Source: Bacteroidia bacterium
Lineage (GTDB): Bacteria; Bacteroidota; Bacteroidia; Bacteroidales; Prolixibacteraceae
Direction of reading: 5' to 3'
NCBI GenBank assembly: GCA_025358025.1
Contig: JANYKW010000089.1
Location: 82,629 to 138,857, forward strand
Length of the DNA: 56,229 nucleotides
Part shown: piece by piece, positions 1 to 8,900 of the stretch
Layout: every line of letters starts with the position of its first letter
Numbering within the stretch: position 1 is the first letter of the stretch
Notes under the pieces: generated by a model
Seen by the model: the letters and a program-made list of their open reading frames with translations, nothing else
Told to the model about the DNA's origin: nothing
Database searches by the model: none
Program-made: the position numbers and the translations under genes

Positions 1-213
1 CGGTATAGCATCTCCATTTTTATAATGTGAAACGTTTAAATTGCTCTTCATCCAAATCTTATCACAGATTTGAACAGTCTGATAGGGTGTTCCATCAAAA
101 TCTTTAACCACACTTTCATTCTCTGCAATGTTGCCATTTTTTTCGCAGCTGATCAGGATTAGTATCAAATATCCGACAAAGAGAAAAATATATAGAAATC
201 TATTTGTCTTCAT
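1..213 (-). CDS. Partial lipoprotein with FISUMP (Fib_succ_major) domain
   Basis: The gene starts at 213 and runs off the window edge after 71 codons. A hydrophobic leader ends in a lipobox (Leu-Ile-Ser-Cys, Cys23), so the product should be lipid-anchored. From about residue 37 the pattern DFDGTPYQTVQICDKIWM followed by KSNL and YKNGDAIP matches the start of the Fibrobacter-succinogenes major paralogous domain (DxDGNxYxTVxIGxQxWMxxNL). This family is common on Bacteroidota cell surfaces and its biochemical role is not defined. The kinase gene at 322-1548 is upstream on the same strand, 108 bp away. The family call is good; the length and any further domains lie outside the window. Confidence 0.75.
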   Translation of the reverse strand, partial: MKTNRFLYIFLFVGYLILILISCEKNGNIAENESVVKDFDGTPYQTVQICDKIWMKSNLNVSHYKNGDAIP

Positions 214-321
214 GGGAAGAGATTTTGGATTGGTTTATTCAAAGCTAATAAATTATGGGTAAAATATCAATGATCCTTAAAAAGGTAAAGGGATATGGCC
301 CCCCATTCAACAACAAAAACT

Positions 322-1548
322 TCAGGTATTTTTTTCAATCGCCGGAATCGTAAAAGAAAAAATGCTTCCTCGCTCCTCCTTGCTTTCTACCCATATTTCA
401 CCTTTGTGCATTTCGATAAATTCTTTGCAAAGAATTAATCCGAAACCAGTGCCGTGTTCATTCAGGGTTCCGGTAGTTGAAATATTTTTATTTGTGTTGA
501 AAAGCATTTTTAATTTGTTTTCCGGAATTCCAACCCCTGTATCGGATACGGATAATGTCAGACCATTTTGGTTCTCACATGAAAAAATGGTAATCTCACC
601 ACCTGGCATCGTGAATTTAATGGCATTTGAAATCAGATTTCTCAGAACGGTGCCAATCATATTTCTGTCGGCAAAAACAATCAATTCGGGGCTTAACGAG
701 CTGGATACGCGCAAGGATTTTTGATTTGTAATAAAAGAAAACAAATTCAAAACATAATTAAGGAGGTCATTCACTATGAAGTTTTCAGGATTGAATTCTA
801 TCCTGCCCGTTTGCAATTGAGACCAATCAATAAGGTTCTTCAGCAAATCCATTGCTCTCAAAGAGGAGTGATTGATAACGTTGGCATATTTTTCAATTTC
901 ATTGTATTCTTTTTCCTTCACTTGATCCAAAAGAAGTTGGCTGAATCCCAATATTGAGTTGAATGGGTTTCTCAGATCATGAGAGATGATAGAGAACAGC
1001 TTATCTTTTTGATCGTTAATAATATTTAGTTCCTCATTCTTAAGTTTTAGTTCAGCTTCGGCCCTCTTCCTTTCAGTGATATCTATTGTATATCCGGCTA
1101 ACATGGTCTTTCCATCCAAAAGAATCGGAAATTTTATGGTTGTATAATTGCGCCCCATCAATTCTTCTTCCAGATAAACAACCTGTTGAGAAGAAACTAC
1201 CGACCAATCATCTGCTGTCATTTTTTCAGCAAAATCAGCCGGGAACAGGTCATACATATTTTTACCTGACATGGCAGAGCCGGGAATTCCGATCATATCC
1301 AGGTAGTTTTCGCTTGCCATCACTACCTTGCTCTCACTTTCGCTTACAACTTTGATAAAGGCATAAATGGGCGAATACTTCATAAACAAAGTGTTTAGCT
1401 CCAAACTTTCCCGAAGTTCATTTTCAGTCCTTTTAGACTGAGTTATATCCTGATTATACAAATCTTTCAGTGCTTGATTCTCTTGTTGCAATGCCTGAAG
1501 CTCTTTGATGAGATCACCCTTGCTTATATTCTGATAATCTGACGGCAT
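322..1548 (-). CDS. PAS-domain sensor histidine kinase
   Basis: 408 residues with no signal peptide or membrane segment, so probably a cytoplasmic sensor kinase. Residues about 9-50 are a likely coiled coil, 50-160 are a PAS sensor domain ending in the typical GYTIDITERKRAEAEL junction, and 165-235 are a HisKA domain with the H-box SHDLRNPF (phospho-His190). A HATPase domain follows, with N-box NLISNAIKFT (about 304-313), G1 box DTGVGIP and G2 box GTGFGLIL. It should autophosphorylate and pass phosphate to a response regulator, but none is encoded next to it, so it is an orphan here. The signal is unknown. The ATG at 1548 is taken because the coiled coil begins directly after it. Confidence 0.9.
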   Translation of the reverse strand: MPSDYQNISKGDLIKELQALQQENQALKDLYNQDITQSKRTENELRESLELNTLFMKYSPIYAFIKVVSESESKVVMASENYLDMIGIPGSAMSGKNMYDLFPADFAEKMTADDWSVVSSQQVVYLEEELMGRNYTTIKFPILLDGKTMLAGYTIDITERKRAEAELKLKNEELNIINDQKDKLFSIISHDLRNPFNSILGFSQLLLDQVKEKEYNEIEKYANVINHSSLRAMDLLKNLIDWSQLQTGRIEFNPENFIVNDLLNYVLNLFSFITNQKSLRVSSSLSPELIVFADRNMIGTVLRNLISNAIKFTMPGGEITIFSCENQNGLTLSVSDTGVGIPENKLKMLFNTNKNISTTGTLNEHGTGFGLILCKEFIEMHKGEIWVESKEERGSIFSFTIPAIEKNT

Positions 1549-1827
1549 GGTTTGAATGGTAAGTTGGAGATATTGAATAAAACAATTGATTAGCCATTTT
1601 GTTTTGAATGTTATAAAGAAAAAGTCTCTAACCGCACTGTCCGCCGGGAATAATATTACTATATAAATGGCATAAAAGAGGTTAAAGAGGCATTGGGAGC
1701 CTTACCCGGCAGATTCTTTGAGGAAGTATTTTCGGTAATTCATTTGTGTATATTTAATTTTTCTATGGCCAAATGGAATACCCACATAATCATTTTCGGT
1801 TGGTCCTGACATGTCGGGATGGGTATT

Positions 1828-2187
1828 TCATTTTTCTTCCTTATTAATGGTGCGTGCAAACCAGAAACCTATAAAAGAACCAGCATAAGAATCTATTAAC
1901 AAGGCAATCAGACCCCAGAAATAGTGATCGAACTGACCTGCCTCCGCCCAAAATATTAACAGGCACCAGATCGGAATGTTGATCACTGTTCCTGCATACC
2001 ACCAACTCATTGGGTGCCAACCAACAAGAAGTGCACAGTTGATCAGATACAAGACAAAGGTTGCTATTAATCCTATTTCTCCTCTTCCTGAAAATGAACC
2101 AAAAACAAAAAAGACAGCAACTCCAATGAGTCCGATAAGCAAAGCAATTATGGCTGGCTGTATGTGTGTTTTCATATTAAACTTCAA
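1828..2187 (-). CDS. Small integral membrane protein, unknown function
   Basis: 119 residues with about four hydrophobic helices (roughly residues 9-30, 38-56, 64-82 and 87-110) and a charged C-terminus (KEEK). Trp-rich loops (WHPMSWWYAG) and a glycine-rich last helix are visible. I do not recognise the family. A second ATG four codons in (MKTHIQP) could be the true start. It is a lone gene between the PAS kinase and the GH92 gene, with about 250 bp of non-coding sequence on each side. The hydrophobic periodicity and typical codon use support a real gene. Confidence 0.65.
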   Translation of the reverse strand: MKFNMKTHIQPAIIALLIGLIGVAVFFVFGSFSGRGEIGLIATFVLYLINCALLVGWHPMSWWYAGTVINIPIWCLLIFWAEAGQFDHYFWGLIALLIDSYAGSFIGFWFARTINKEEK

Positions 2188-2439
2188 TTAGTTATATGAT
2201 GCTGAATCCTTTAAATAAGTAATCCTTCCAGGAGGTAAGCACAATTATTAGTTTTCACTTTGGGGAGGTTTTTAAAATTTAGACAAGACGGAATCGCTAT
2301 CAGAGATTATTTATGTGTTTATGAAAATGCAAATCCGGATAAAGATAAAAAAAAGTGTACATTCCTGTAAATGAAATATCCTGAGGCTACAGGTTTCTGG
2401 TCTGTTTGAGCCTTTATTTCTGGTATACAATGGCGGAGG

Positions 2440-4803
2440 TCATTCATAACTGTCCTTGGGAATATTTCCCAGTTTTATGGACAATTTGCCTCCTGCAACA
2501 ACGGTCGAAAAAGGTACAAATGTCTTAGACAGGTAATTCCCATTGACATCCATTGATTGGATATAAAAATTATCGGGGTTGTTATTTTCAGTTTCGATAA
2601 CAAATTTTTCTCCGGGGTAATATTTTTTATTCAGGTTGATGGTGATTTTATCGAAAAGAGGACTACCAATGCCGAAACTGGACTCCGGAGTGATCAACCC
2701 TTTGATATCAAAAAGTCCGATTCCGGCCATTACAAACCATCCACCCAGTTGTCCCTGGTCTTCATCCTGGCCAAAACCATAGCCATGGATTCCCTCTGAT
2801 CCATAAAAATCGTTACATATTGCCCTGACCCATTTTTGGGTCTTTGAAGGCATGCCTGAATGATTGAACAACCAGGAGTAGTGCAAACAAGGCTGGTTCC
2901 CGTGGTTATACAACTTATTGATGCCTGCGAAAGCGTCAATAACCACTCCTCCGCCAAAAAGATCTTTCTCTGAGACGATAAATATGCTGTCAAGTCGATT
3001 ATTGAATTCAACCTTGCCTATTTTGGCAATAATTCCTTCAGGATCATGCGGCACATAAAATGAATACTGGTATGCGTTGCCTTCCTGAAATCCGTTAAAT
3101 GCCTCTTTTGGATCAAATCCTTCAAGGAACTGTCCGTTTTCAAGCCTGGGCCACATGAGTCTGAACCCGGGATGAAAGATTTTTTCCCATCCTTTTGACA
3201 GATCCATCAACATTCTATAATCAGATTCTTTGCCGAGAGACCTTGCAAACTGCGCTACAGCAAACGATGTATATGAATATTCCAGCGTATGGGAGCAGGA
3301 GAACTTCCACAATTCGGAGTAACCACTCATCTTTTTCACATAGGGAACATATCCGAATTTCACAAATTGACCGACATCCATTTTACCGGCACCCATGATC
3401 CGGTTTTCGGAGGTTATTTCATTTTTCAACGAAGCACGGTATCCTTCCTGGATGTCGAAATCCCGGATACCGCACATATAGGCTGCCACGATTGCCAATG
3501 GGACCTGGTTGGTCCCGACACCTGAAATAAATTTGCTCGTTGCCAGTCCGTCTCCCAGCCATCCGGCATCCTTGTAAACCAGCAAATGGCTTTGAATGAA
3601 ATCGGATAAGTATTCAGGGTATGCAAGTGCCCATAATTGAATCAGGTTCCATTGTGTGCCCCATATCGCATCTGTATTGTATAGATTGTGGATGGGTTTG
3701 CCCGTTTTATCCAGAGGGATCAGACCAGAGGTGCCATTGTTTTTAGGATAACCCCCATTCACATCGTTTGCCAGTCCGCGGCCCAGCAAAGCATGATACA
3801 GTCCCGTGTAAAACTTTACTTTGTCGCCACGGTTTTTCCCTTCGACCCGGATTCTGCCAAGGTAGGAGTTCCAGGTTTTGTGTGCGATCTCCCTGGCCTG
3901 ATCGAAGTTTATTTCAGCAGCTTCTTCCATCAGGTTTAACCGGGCATTTTCGACGGAGGTATATGAAAGACCGGCTTTTATCACGATACTTTCATCTTTT
4001 TTTGTGTCAAAGGTCAGGTAGAGTCCGGCACCTTCACCTGAGGCCTCACTTTTATCCGGTTCAACAACTGATCCGTGAAATATCCCGAAAGAGCGTGGTT
4101 TTTTGTCTGTTTCAGCAGAGAAATACATGATAACGCTCGATCCTGCCTGGTATTTATTTATATAGACAGGAATGGTTTCAACATAACCTTCTATCCTGCC
4201 ATCGCTGCTAATTTTAACCCATGCATCTTTTACAACGCCGCTCTCCCCTTGCTTATTCCCAATATCAAACAAAATGTTCGACTGTTTACCGGCTGGGAAT
4301 GTGTAACGGTGAAAACTGACACGTTTGGTTGATGTCACTTCGGCTTGAATGCCGTAATCCTTTAACAGGACAGCATAATATCCGGGATGAATGATCTCAT
4401 CTTTTTTTTCGAAGGATGACCGGTAACCGGATCCGACAGAATCCAGGCTTCCCGGAACTGAGATAAGTTTGCCGGTAGTCGGCATAAAGACTATACCTCC
4501 AATCTGGTTCTCATGAAAATTCGGAAATCCCTCAATCGAAGCATGCCTGAAATCATACCCCACCGCCTGCCAGCCGCTTCGGTTGCCGAGATGTCCGTTG
4601 GTAGAAGGACCGGGTTTTGCCATGCCGAAAGGAACCGCCCCCGGGGCGAAATGGAACCACCTGCAATGCGCAGTGCCGATGAGTGGATCGACATATTGGG
4701 TCAGATCCTCCGGATCGTCCGGAAGATAGCCTGTGCCACCAAAGGTCTGAAGACTCAGGCTAAAAAGGAATAATAAGAGCAGGAGGCTGAATGTCCTTTC
4801 CAT
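2440..4803 (-). CDS. GH92 family alpha-mannosidase, secreted
   Basis: 787 residues, normal for glycoside hydrolase family 92, the calcium-dependent inverting exo-alpha-mannosidases. An N-terminal signal peptide (about residues 1-22, LLLLLFLFSLSLQTFGG) is followed by YVDPLIGT, the standard GH92 opening. Family motifs include EGNAYQYSFYVPHD (about 572-585, usual form EGNAWQYTWFVPHD) and GYGFGQDEDQGQLGGWFV (about 672-689), which matches the GDEDGGQMSAWYV segment holding the catalytic acidic residues. It probably trims mannose from N-glycans or mannan in the periplasm. The linkage preferred (alpha-1,2, -1,3, -1,4 or -1,6) cannot be read from sequence. No SusCD pair lies nearby; the next gene upstream on this strand is a sulfatase. 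Confidence 0.93.
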   Translation of the reverse strand: MERTFSLLLLLFLFSLSLQTFGGTGYLPDDPEDLTQYVDPLIGTAHCRWFHFAPGAVPFGMAKPGPSTNGHLGNRSGWQAVGYDFRHASIEGFPNFHENQIGGIVFMPTTGKLISVPGSLDSVGSGYRSSFEKKDEIIHPGYYAVLLKDYGIQAEVTSTKRVSFHRYTFPAGKQSNILFDIGNKQGESGVVKDAWVKISSDGRIEGYVETIPVYINKYQAGSSVIMYFSAETDKKPRSFGIFHGSVVEPDKSEASGEGAGLYLTFDTKKDESIVIKAGLSYTSVENARLNLMEEAAEINFDQAREIAHKTWNSYLGRIRVEGKNRGDKVKFYTGLYHALLGRGLANDVNGGYPKNNGTSGLIPLDKTGKPIHNLYNTDAIWGTQWNLIQLWALAYPEYLSDFIQSHLLVYKDAGWLGDGLATSKFISGVGTNQVPLAIVAAYMCGIRDFDIQEGYRASLKNEITSENRIMGAGKMDVGQFVKFGYVPYVKKMSGYSELWKFSCSHTLEYSYTSFAVAQFARSLGKESDYRMLMDLSKGWEKIFHPGFRLMWPRLENGQFLEGFDPKEAFNGFQEGNAYQYSFYVPHDPEGIIAKIGKVEFNNRLDSIFIVSEKDLFGGGVVIDAFAGINKLYNHGNQPCLHYSWLFNHSGMPSKTQKWVRAICNDFYGSEGIHGYGFGQDEDQGQLGGWFVMAGIGLFDIKGLITPESSFGIGSPLFDKITINLNKKYYPGEKFVIETENNNPDNFYIQSMDVNGNYLSKTFVPFSTVVAGGKLSIKLGNIPKDSYE

Positions 4804-4980
4804 ACTTCTATAATTGGACTGGTTTATATGATTCGTTCAGATTAAAAGGAATTTAGTTGGTTAAATATACAAAATTTGATAAGGTGCAACTGCTTGCTGG
4901 AAAGGCCGGATTAAAAAATCATTATTCACCTGGAATTATTAAATTTGCTGCGCCGGATTTAAGTTATAAAAATTTATACG

Positions 4981-5241
4981 ATGATGAACTTTATTGGGGT
5001 GATCGAAAAGGACAAAAATCCTTTCTCCTGCGAATCCTGGGTAGAGCATGGACTAGAATTTACTGAAGGCAGACGCAAGTTTTTGCCTGCGTTGCTTGGC
5101 AAAGATGAGAGAACCATCAGATTGAAATTTTCTGCAAATGATGGCACCTATATTGCCTTCCTGGCTATTCGCCGGGGGTATGCCCAATGGGTTGACGGGA
5201 AATTGGAAGCTACCGAAAAATGGCTAAAAGAACACAGATAG
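4981..5241 (+). CDS. Orphan small ORF, possible remnant of a larger gene
   Basis: 86 codons in the 511-bp gap between the GH92 and sulfatase genes. The codon choice (GAA, AAA, ATC, GGC rich) and composition look protein-like, with the segment WVEHGLEFTEG and a helical charged end EATEKWLKEHR. I do not recognise the family. There is no clear ribosome site before the ATG pair at 4981, and an in-frame stop lies 7 codons upstream. Another frame is open from 4857 to 5066, so a decayed gene with a frameshift is possible. Treat it as hypothetical. Confidence 0.35.
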   Translation: MMNFIGVIEKDKNPFSCESWVEHGLEFTEGRRKFLPALLGKDERTIRLKFSANDGTYIAFLAIRRGYAQWVDGKLEATEKWLKEHR

Positions 5242-5314
5242 AGGTATCCTAGTTTCCACAAAAAGCGATGCGGATCCTCTTCAAGGAGAAACAAGGCGTG
5301 AAAAACAGGTATAT

Positions 5315-6787
5315 CTACTTCAACTTGATTGGTTCAGCATCAGGTATCAAATTAATCTTTGGAAATGCCGCATTACTATATGGTTTACTAAATAGCCATT
5401 CCTCCCATTTTCCGACAATCAGCTCCCAATCTGCTTTGGAACGAGTCGGAAAAACAGAAGGCCATCCCCCTTTTCTGAATTCTTCACTTACACCCGGATC
5501 ATTGACAGATTTCCTCCACGCGGATAACTTTGTCAACATTTCGGTTTTTACACCCGCATAATCTTTATCTTCAGCCAGGTTATGCAATTCAAACGGATCC
5601 TTTCTGAGATCGTAAAATTCAATCTCAGGTTTAACTGCTGCCATGAATTTTGACTGTTCGGGAGTAAGTTCTCCTTTCAGGTTCATTAGATTGAGCATGG
5701 CAAGATCCGGGTAGTTGGATTCCTTGTATTGATTATACTGACAGTAGGCCCTTTCGGGCATAAGATTTTGAATCAGTTTATACTCTTTTGACCTGATGGC
5801 CCGCATGGCATCGAAGGTCCAGTCCATTTTATCCCTGCTTGCAAAAACATATTTACGTTTCGCGACTTCTTCACCGAAAAGGTTCTTACCATGAAGTTCA
5901 TAACCCGGATTTACCCCTGCTGCGTCCAGTATTGTAGCACAAATATCGATGGTCATAACCATATTCTCACTTACTTGTCCCGATGGAATATACCCGGGCC
6001 ACCTGGCAATCATCGGTACGACCATCCCCTGATCATAAAGAAATTGTTTCCCCCTGGCCATGCACTTGCCATTATCGCCGATAAAAAACACCAGCGTATT
6101 TTTACTTAAGCCTTCATCATCAAGGCGTTTTAAGAGTTTTCCTACCTGCCTGTCAACATTCTGCACTGCTTCCATTCCATTGGCGATATCACGACGGATG
6201 AAAGTCACATCCGGATAAAATGGCGGAACATCAACAGCCCGGATATCAACCGGACTTATCGTGTCCCTCTTCCAGACCCTATGAGTCCCCTGAAAAGAGA
6301 CTTGAGCAAAAAATGGCTGATTATCTTTTCTTTCAGACCAATCCTTCCCCATGAAAAGTGGCCTGGAGGTAACAAAATTGCAATCCGTTTTCTTATCGAG
6401 AAGACAGGTGTAATAGCCTGCCTCCTCAAGCAAATGAGGGATTGGCTTGATCCCAAAAGGCAGTTCCTTCCTGACAAAACCGGGTCCTTCGGTGCGATGC
6501 TGTCCGCATCCTATATATTCCTGCTGAAATCCTGTCATCATTGCAGAACGGGAGGGAGAGCAGACCGGAGCTGTGCAGAAAGAGTGGATAAACCGTACTC
6601 CCTGAGATGCCAGCTTGTCAATATTTGGCGTATTCACCCCTTTTGCTCCATAACAGGAGAGGTCATAACCCCAGTCTTCAATCATGATCCACAGGATGTT
6701 CGGCCTCTTTCCGTACATTTCTTTCCGTGCAGCTTTACATTCCGGAACATTGAGCAAAGCCAGAAATAGAATCAAAAGTTGCTTCAT
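5315..6787 (-). CDS. S1-family sulfatase, secreted
   Basis: 490 residues, typical of formylglycine sulfatases. The leader MKQLLILFLALLNVPECKA is a probable signal peptide. The maturation site CSPSR (Cys76, within APVCSPSRSAMMTG) is the substrate of an anaerobic sulfatase-maturating enzyme, which is not in this window. Metal-binding segments are RPNILWIMIEDWG (with Glu-Asp where most members have Asp-Asp) and FIGDNG, followed by ARGKQFLYDQG. It should remove sulfate from a glycan in the periplasm. The lay-out somewhat resembles N-sulfoglucosamine sulfohydrolase-like members, but the substrate is uncertain. The gene lies upstream of GH92 on the same strand, 511 bp away, so the two are probably not one transcript. 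Confidence 0.92.
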   Translation of the reverse strand: MKQLLILFLALLNVPECKAARKEMYGKRPNILWIMIEDWGYDLSCYGAKGVNTPNIDKLASQGVRFIHSFCTAPVCSPSRSAMMTGFQQEYIGCGQHRTEGPGFVRKELPFGIKPIPHLLEEAGYYTCLLDKKTDCNFVTSRPLFMGKDWSERKDNQPFFAQVSFQGTHRVWKRDTISPVDIRAVDVPPFYPDVTFIRRDIANGMEAVQNVDRQVGKLLKRLDDEGLSKNTLVFFIGDNGKCMARGKQFLYDQGMVVPMIARWPGYIPSGQVSENMVMTIDICATILDAAGVNPGYELHGKNLFGEEVAKRKYVFASRDKMDWTFDAMRAIRSKEYKLIQNLMPERAYCQYNQYKESNYPDLAMLNLMNLKGELTPEQSKFMAAVKPEIEFYDLRKDPFELHNLAEDKDYAGVKTEMLTKLSAWRKSVNDPGVSEEFRKGGWPSVFPTRSKADWELIVGKWEEWLFSKPYSNAAFPKINLIPDAEPIKLK

Positions 6788-6825
6788 TTGACAAAAAAGT
6801 AAAACAAATCAAGTGTGTCTTCTTA

Positions 6826-6918
6826 ATTGCACACCGTCTTGCCAATAGTAAAATCTCCGGTTTTAGCATTAAATGTAACCGTGCCATGGTAATGGGTACC
6901 CCAGTTACCAACAAGAGA
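6826..6918 (-). pseudogene. Possible 31-codon C-terminal gene remnant
   Basis: Reading the minus strand, 31 codons follow directly after one TAA (6919-6921) and end at another (6823-6825). The peptide looks protein-like, with SLVGNWGTHYHGTVTFN and TGDFTIGKTVCN, and resembles the last beta strands of a secreted beta-sandwich or lipocalin-like protein. There is no start codon and no reading frame upstream. It may be the tail of a deleted gene between the sulfatase and the barrel protein. The family is unknown. Confidence 0.25.
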
Positions 6919-7075
6919 TTAAATTAAAAAAATTAAGAGACCTCAAATTTTGACTCTTCATATATGGGATGAGAGAGACTGCAAAATTGGCTTCCTCTAT
7001 TGTTAAAATTGAGTAGACAGACTTCAGTTTACACTCTATTGTGGCTCACAGTTAAATGATCTGCTTTTCCAACTT

Positions 7076-7573
7076 TCAAAATCTATAAAAGCAACATAAG
7101 CCAAGAGCAGCAGCTAAAGTGGGATTTCCAGTAATGTCAGTATTAAAATGATAATTTAAACCACCATCGATACTAATTCCAAAATTTTTGGTAAAATAAA
7201 AATACCTACCGATTCTTAAATTAGAATTCCACGATATTAATATTTCAGTCAATGATTCCCGAGTACAATTTACTCCAATTCTACCATACCACAGACGTAA
7301 GTCAGAAAATTTTGATAATCCAGCAAAATGGTAATAGAAATCTCCTGTAAATGATAGCAGATCGCCTGTATATTCAGAGCTTGGGAATCCTCCAATACTC
7401 AACCCCATTTGGGTCTGATTCAGTTGATATCGTAATCCGACATTAATCAACTCTGGGTATCCAATTCCAGCCAATATATTGACCTTCCCTTGTCCATGTA
7501 CTGTCAATCCAGAAATGAATAAGAAAATAACAATCAACAGAATGTATGGCAATTGTTTGACTTTGCTTTTCAT
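7076..7573 (-). CDS. Outer-membrane beta-barrel protein, unknown function
   Basis: 165 residues. A signal peptide (YILLIVIFLFISGLTVHGQ, cleavage near Gln28) is followed by alternating hydrophobic and polar strands such as VNVGLRYQL-like, MGLSIGGF, GDFYYHF, LRIGRYFYF and GISIDGGLNYHF. The C-terminal residue is Phe (CFYRF), as expected for recognition by the BAM complex. About eight strands fit, so a small barrel is likely. The gene is more AT-rich than its neighbours. It stands alone with about 290 bp before the sulfatase start and a tRNA upstream. No specific family is recognised. Confidence 0.65.
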   Translation of the reverse strand: MKSKVKQLPYILLIVIFLFISGLTVHGQGKVNILAGIGYPELINVGLRYQLNQTQMGLSIGGFPSSEYTGDLLSFTGDFYYHFAGLSKFSDLRLWYGRIGVNCTRESLTEILISWNSNLRIGRYFYFTKNFGISIDGGLNYHFNTDITGNPTLAAALGLCCFYRF

Positions 7574-7869
7574 AATATAATATTTAAATTAAGTAATAAA
7601 CAAAAAATAACTGTGTTAGCTGGAATTAAAGTTACTACAAATAACCCAATGTCATGAAAATTATTTCCTCCCTAATTAAAATAAAAAAGATTGTTCTATT
7701 GGTTAATCTGGAATTTCTGACCCTGAATGAAATCGCTTTACGGTGTTTCAATTTAATCATCATTCCCCGTTCGAAAGTTTTTTTGATTTGTAGCAAACGA
7801 CTGAAATTGAGGCATTCATAATGCAAACTGGTTTACATCCTGGTTTACATGTTTGCCAAAAAACTGCCT
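7574..7869. other. Non-coding gap between barrel gene and tRNA terminator
   Basis: AT-rich stretch between the start of the barrel gene and the tRNA terminator. The only open frame (minus, 7635-7826) has no ribosome site and no recognisable content, so I see no gene here. It should contain the promoter of the barrel gene, but no clean TAnnTTTG element was found at a sensible distance. Confidence 0.5.
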
Positions 7870-7915
7870 AAAAAAAGAAAAATCAGTCAATTACAAAAAT
7901 TGTAACTAACTGATT
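7870..7915 (-). terminator. Intrinsic terminator of tRNA-Gly
   Basis: Two 16-bp arms (7881-7896 and 7900-7915) surround a 3-base loop, followed on the minus strand by a T-run (TTTTTCTTTTTTT). The two arm mismatches are both G-U wobbles in minus-strand RNA and would be non-pairs (A-C) in plus-strand RNA. This fixes the direction as termination of the tRNA transcript. The stem begins 5 bases after the tRNA 3' end. Confidence 0.85.
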
Positions 7916-7920
7916 ACCAG

Positions 7921-7993
7921 AGCGGAAAACGAGACTCGAACTCGCGACCCTCAGCTTGGGAAGCTGATGCTCTACCGACTGAGCTACTTCCGC
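7921..7993 (-). tRNA. tRNA-Gly (anticodon CCC)
   Basis: A 73-nt cloverleaf on the minus strand. The acceptor stem GCGGAAG/TTTCCGC has one G-U pair, the D stem is GCTC/GAGC, the anticodon stem is TCAGC/GCTGA with loop TTCCCAA (anticodon CCC, reads GGG), and the T arm is GCGAG-TTCGAGT-CTCGT. The discriminator base is U73, as in bacterial tRNA-Gly. CCA is not encoded and must be added after transcription. The gene is single, not part of a tRNA cluster. Confidence 0.96.
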
Positions 7994-8011
7994 ATTTTTG
8001 AACTTAAGCTG

Positions 8012-8019
8012 CAAATTTA
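8012..8019 (-). promoter_or_regulatory. Candidate -7 element for tRNA-Gly
   Basis: TAAATTTG on the minus strand fits the Bacteroidota sigma-ABfr -7 box TAnnTTTG and lies 19 bp before the tRNA 5' end. No convincing -33 TTTG is present at 19-21 bp spacing, so this is a half match. Confidence 0.45.
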
Positions 8020-8193
8020 TATTATTCTGACAATTTTACATCATCTATTAAACTGATTTTGGATACCCGGCGAAAACTATTGAGATAAAAAACCAGAAAG
8101 CCGTTTTCTTACCTTGATCTGATTTCACTGAAAATTTCAATTGGAATGACCTTTTTGCCATGATTTTTGAAATTCTTTTCCCATTCTTGCGTA

Positions 8194-8201
8194 TAAGTTT
8201 G
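8194..8201 (+). promoter_or_regulatory. Candidate -7 element for the NADP reductase gene
   Basis: TAAGTTTG matches TAnnTTTG and ends 18 bp before the ATG at 8220, giving a short leader. A TTTG at 8166-8169 could be the -33 box, but the gap of 24 bp is longer than the usual 19-21. Confidence 0.45.
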
Positions 8202-8219
8202 TAGTCCAAAATTTTATAC

Positions 8220-8900
8220 ATGACGAGTTTAGAAAAAGAAGGAATAAAAGTAGACGAAAGCTTCTACAAAGTAATAAATATCAATCATTTAACAAAAGAA
8301 ACCTTTTCAATAAAGTTACCAAAGGCCCGTTTCACTTTTAAGCCGGGTCAGCACATCTCGGTAGGAATTCACGGTAATTATCAAAGCAGGGAGTACTCGG
8401 TCTACAGTGGTGCGAACGATGAAAATCTGGAGGTTTTGGTGAAGGAGGTTGAGAACGGATATTTCACTCCCAGGCTCCGGAATCTGAAAGCTGGTGATCT
8501 GGTTGAAATTCGTGGTCCATTTGGAAAATTTGGGATGGGACCGAAGGTCGCAGAAAGTGGTAAATTCGTATTTATTGCCAGCGGTACGGGCATCGCTCCA
8601 TTTCGCAGTATGATCCGTACCTATCCCGGACTTGATTACACCTTGATCCATGGCGTTCGCAAGGCATCCGAGGCATACGACAGACATGAATACCCTTCCG
8701 GCCGATATGTACTTTGCACGAGCCAGGATTTCAAAGGAGACTACCAGGGGAGACTGACAGGCTATTTAAAAGATTCGATATTTTCTGCGGATACCCAATT
8801 TTATCTTTGCGGAAACAGCAGCATGATTTTTGATGCACTTGAAATCCTCAGGGATAAAGGGTTCGAACGTGATCAGATACATTGCGAAGTATATTTCTAA
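8220..8900 (+). CDS. Ferredoxin/flavodoxin-NADP(+) reductase family oxidoreductase
   Basis: 226 residues, the size of a bare FNR module without a ferredoxin domain. An FAD-binding barrel (about 10-105) carries the flavin motif REYSVYSG (about 57-64) and the phosphate-binding segment around GYFTPRL. An NAD(P) domain (about 112-226) carries SGTGIAPFRSM and the C-terminal YLCGNSSMIFD. The last residues EVYF end in an aromatic, as in many FNRs, where it stacks on the flavin. It should shuttle electrons between NADPH and ferredoxin or flavodoxin in the cytoplasm. The gene is monocistronic; its stop overlaps the stop of the convergent sialidase-like gene by 4 bp. Confidence 0.9.
   Translation: MTSLEKEGIKVDESFYKVININHLTKETFSIKLPKARFTFKPGQHISVGIHGNYQSREYSVYSGANDENLEVLVKEVENGYFTPRLRNLKAGDLVEIRGPFGKFGMGPKVAESGKFVFIASGTGIAPFRSMIRTYPGLDYTLIHGVRKASEAYDRHEYPSGRYVLCTSQDFKGDYQGRLTGYLKDSIFSADTQFYLCGNSSMIFDALEILRDKGFERDQIHCEVYF

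Noticed and set aside
7635-7826. 63-codon minus-strand frame near the tRNA
   Set aside because: No ribosome site, no motif, AT-rich spacer; not distinguishable from chance.
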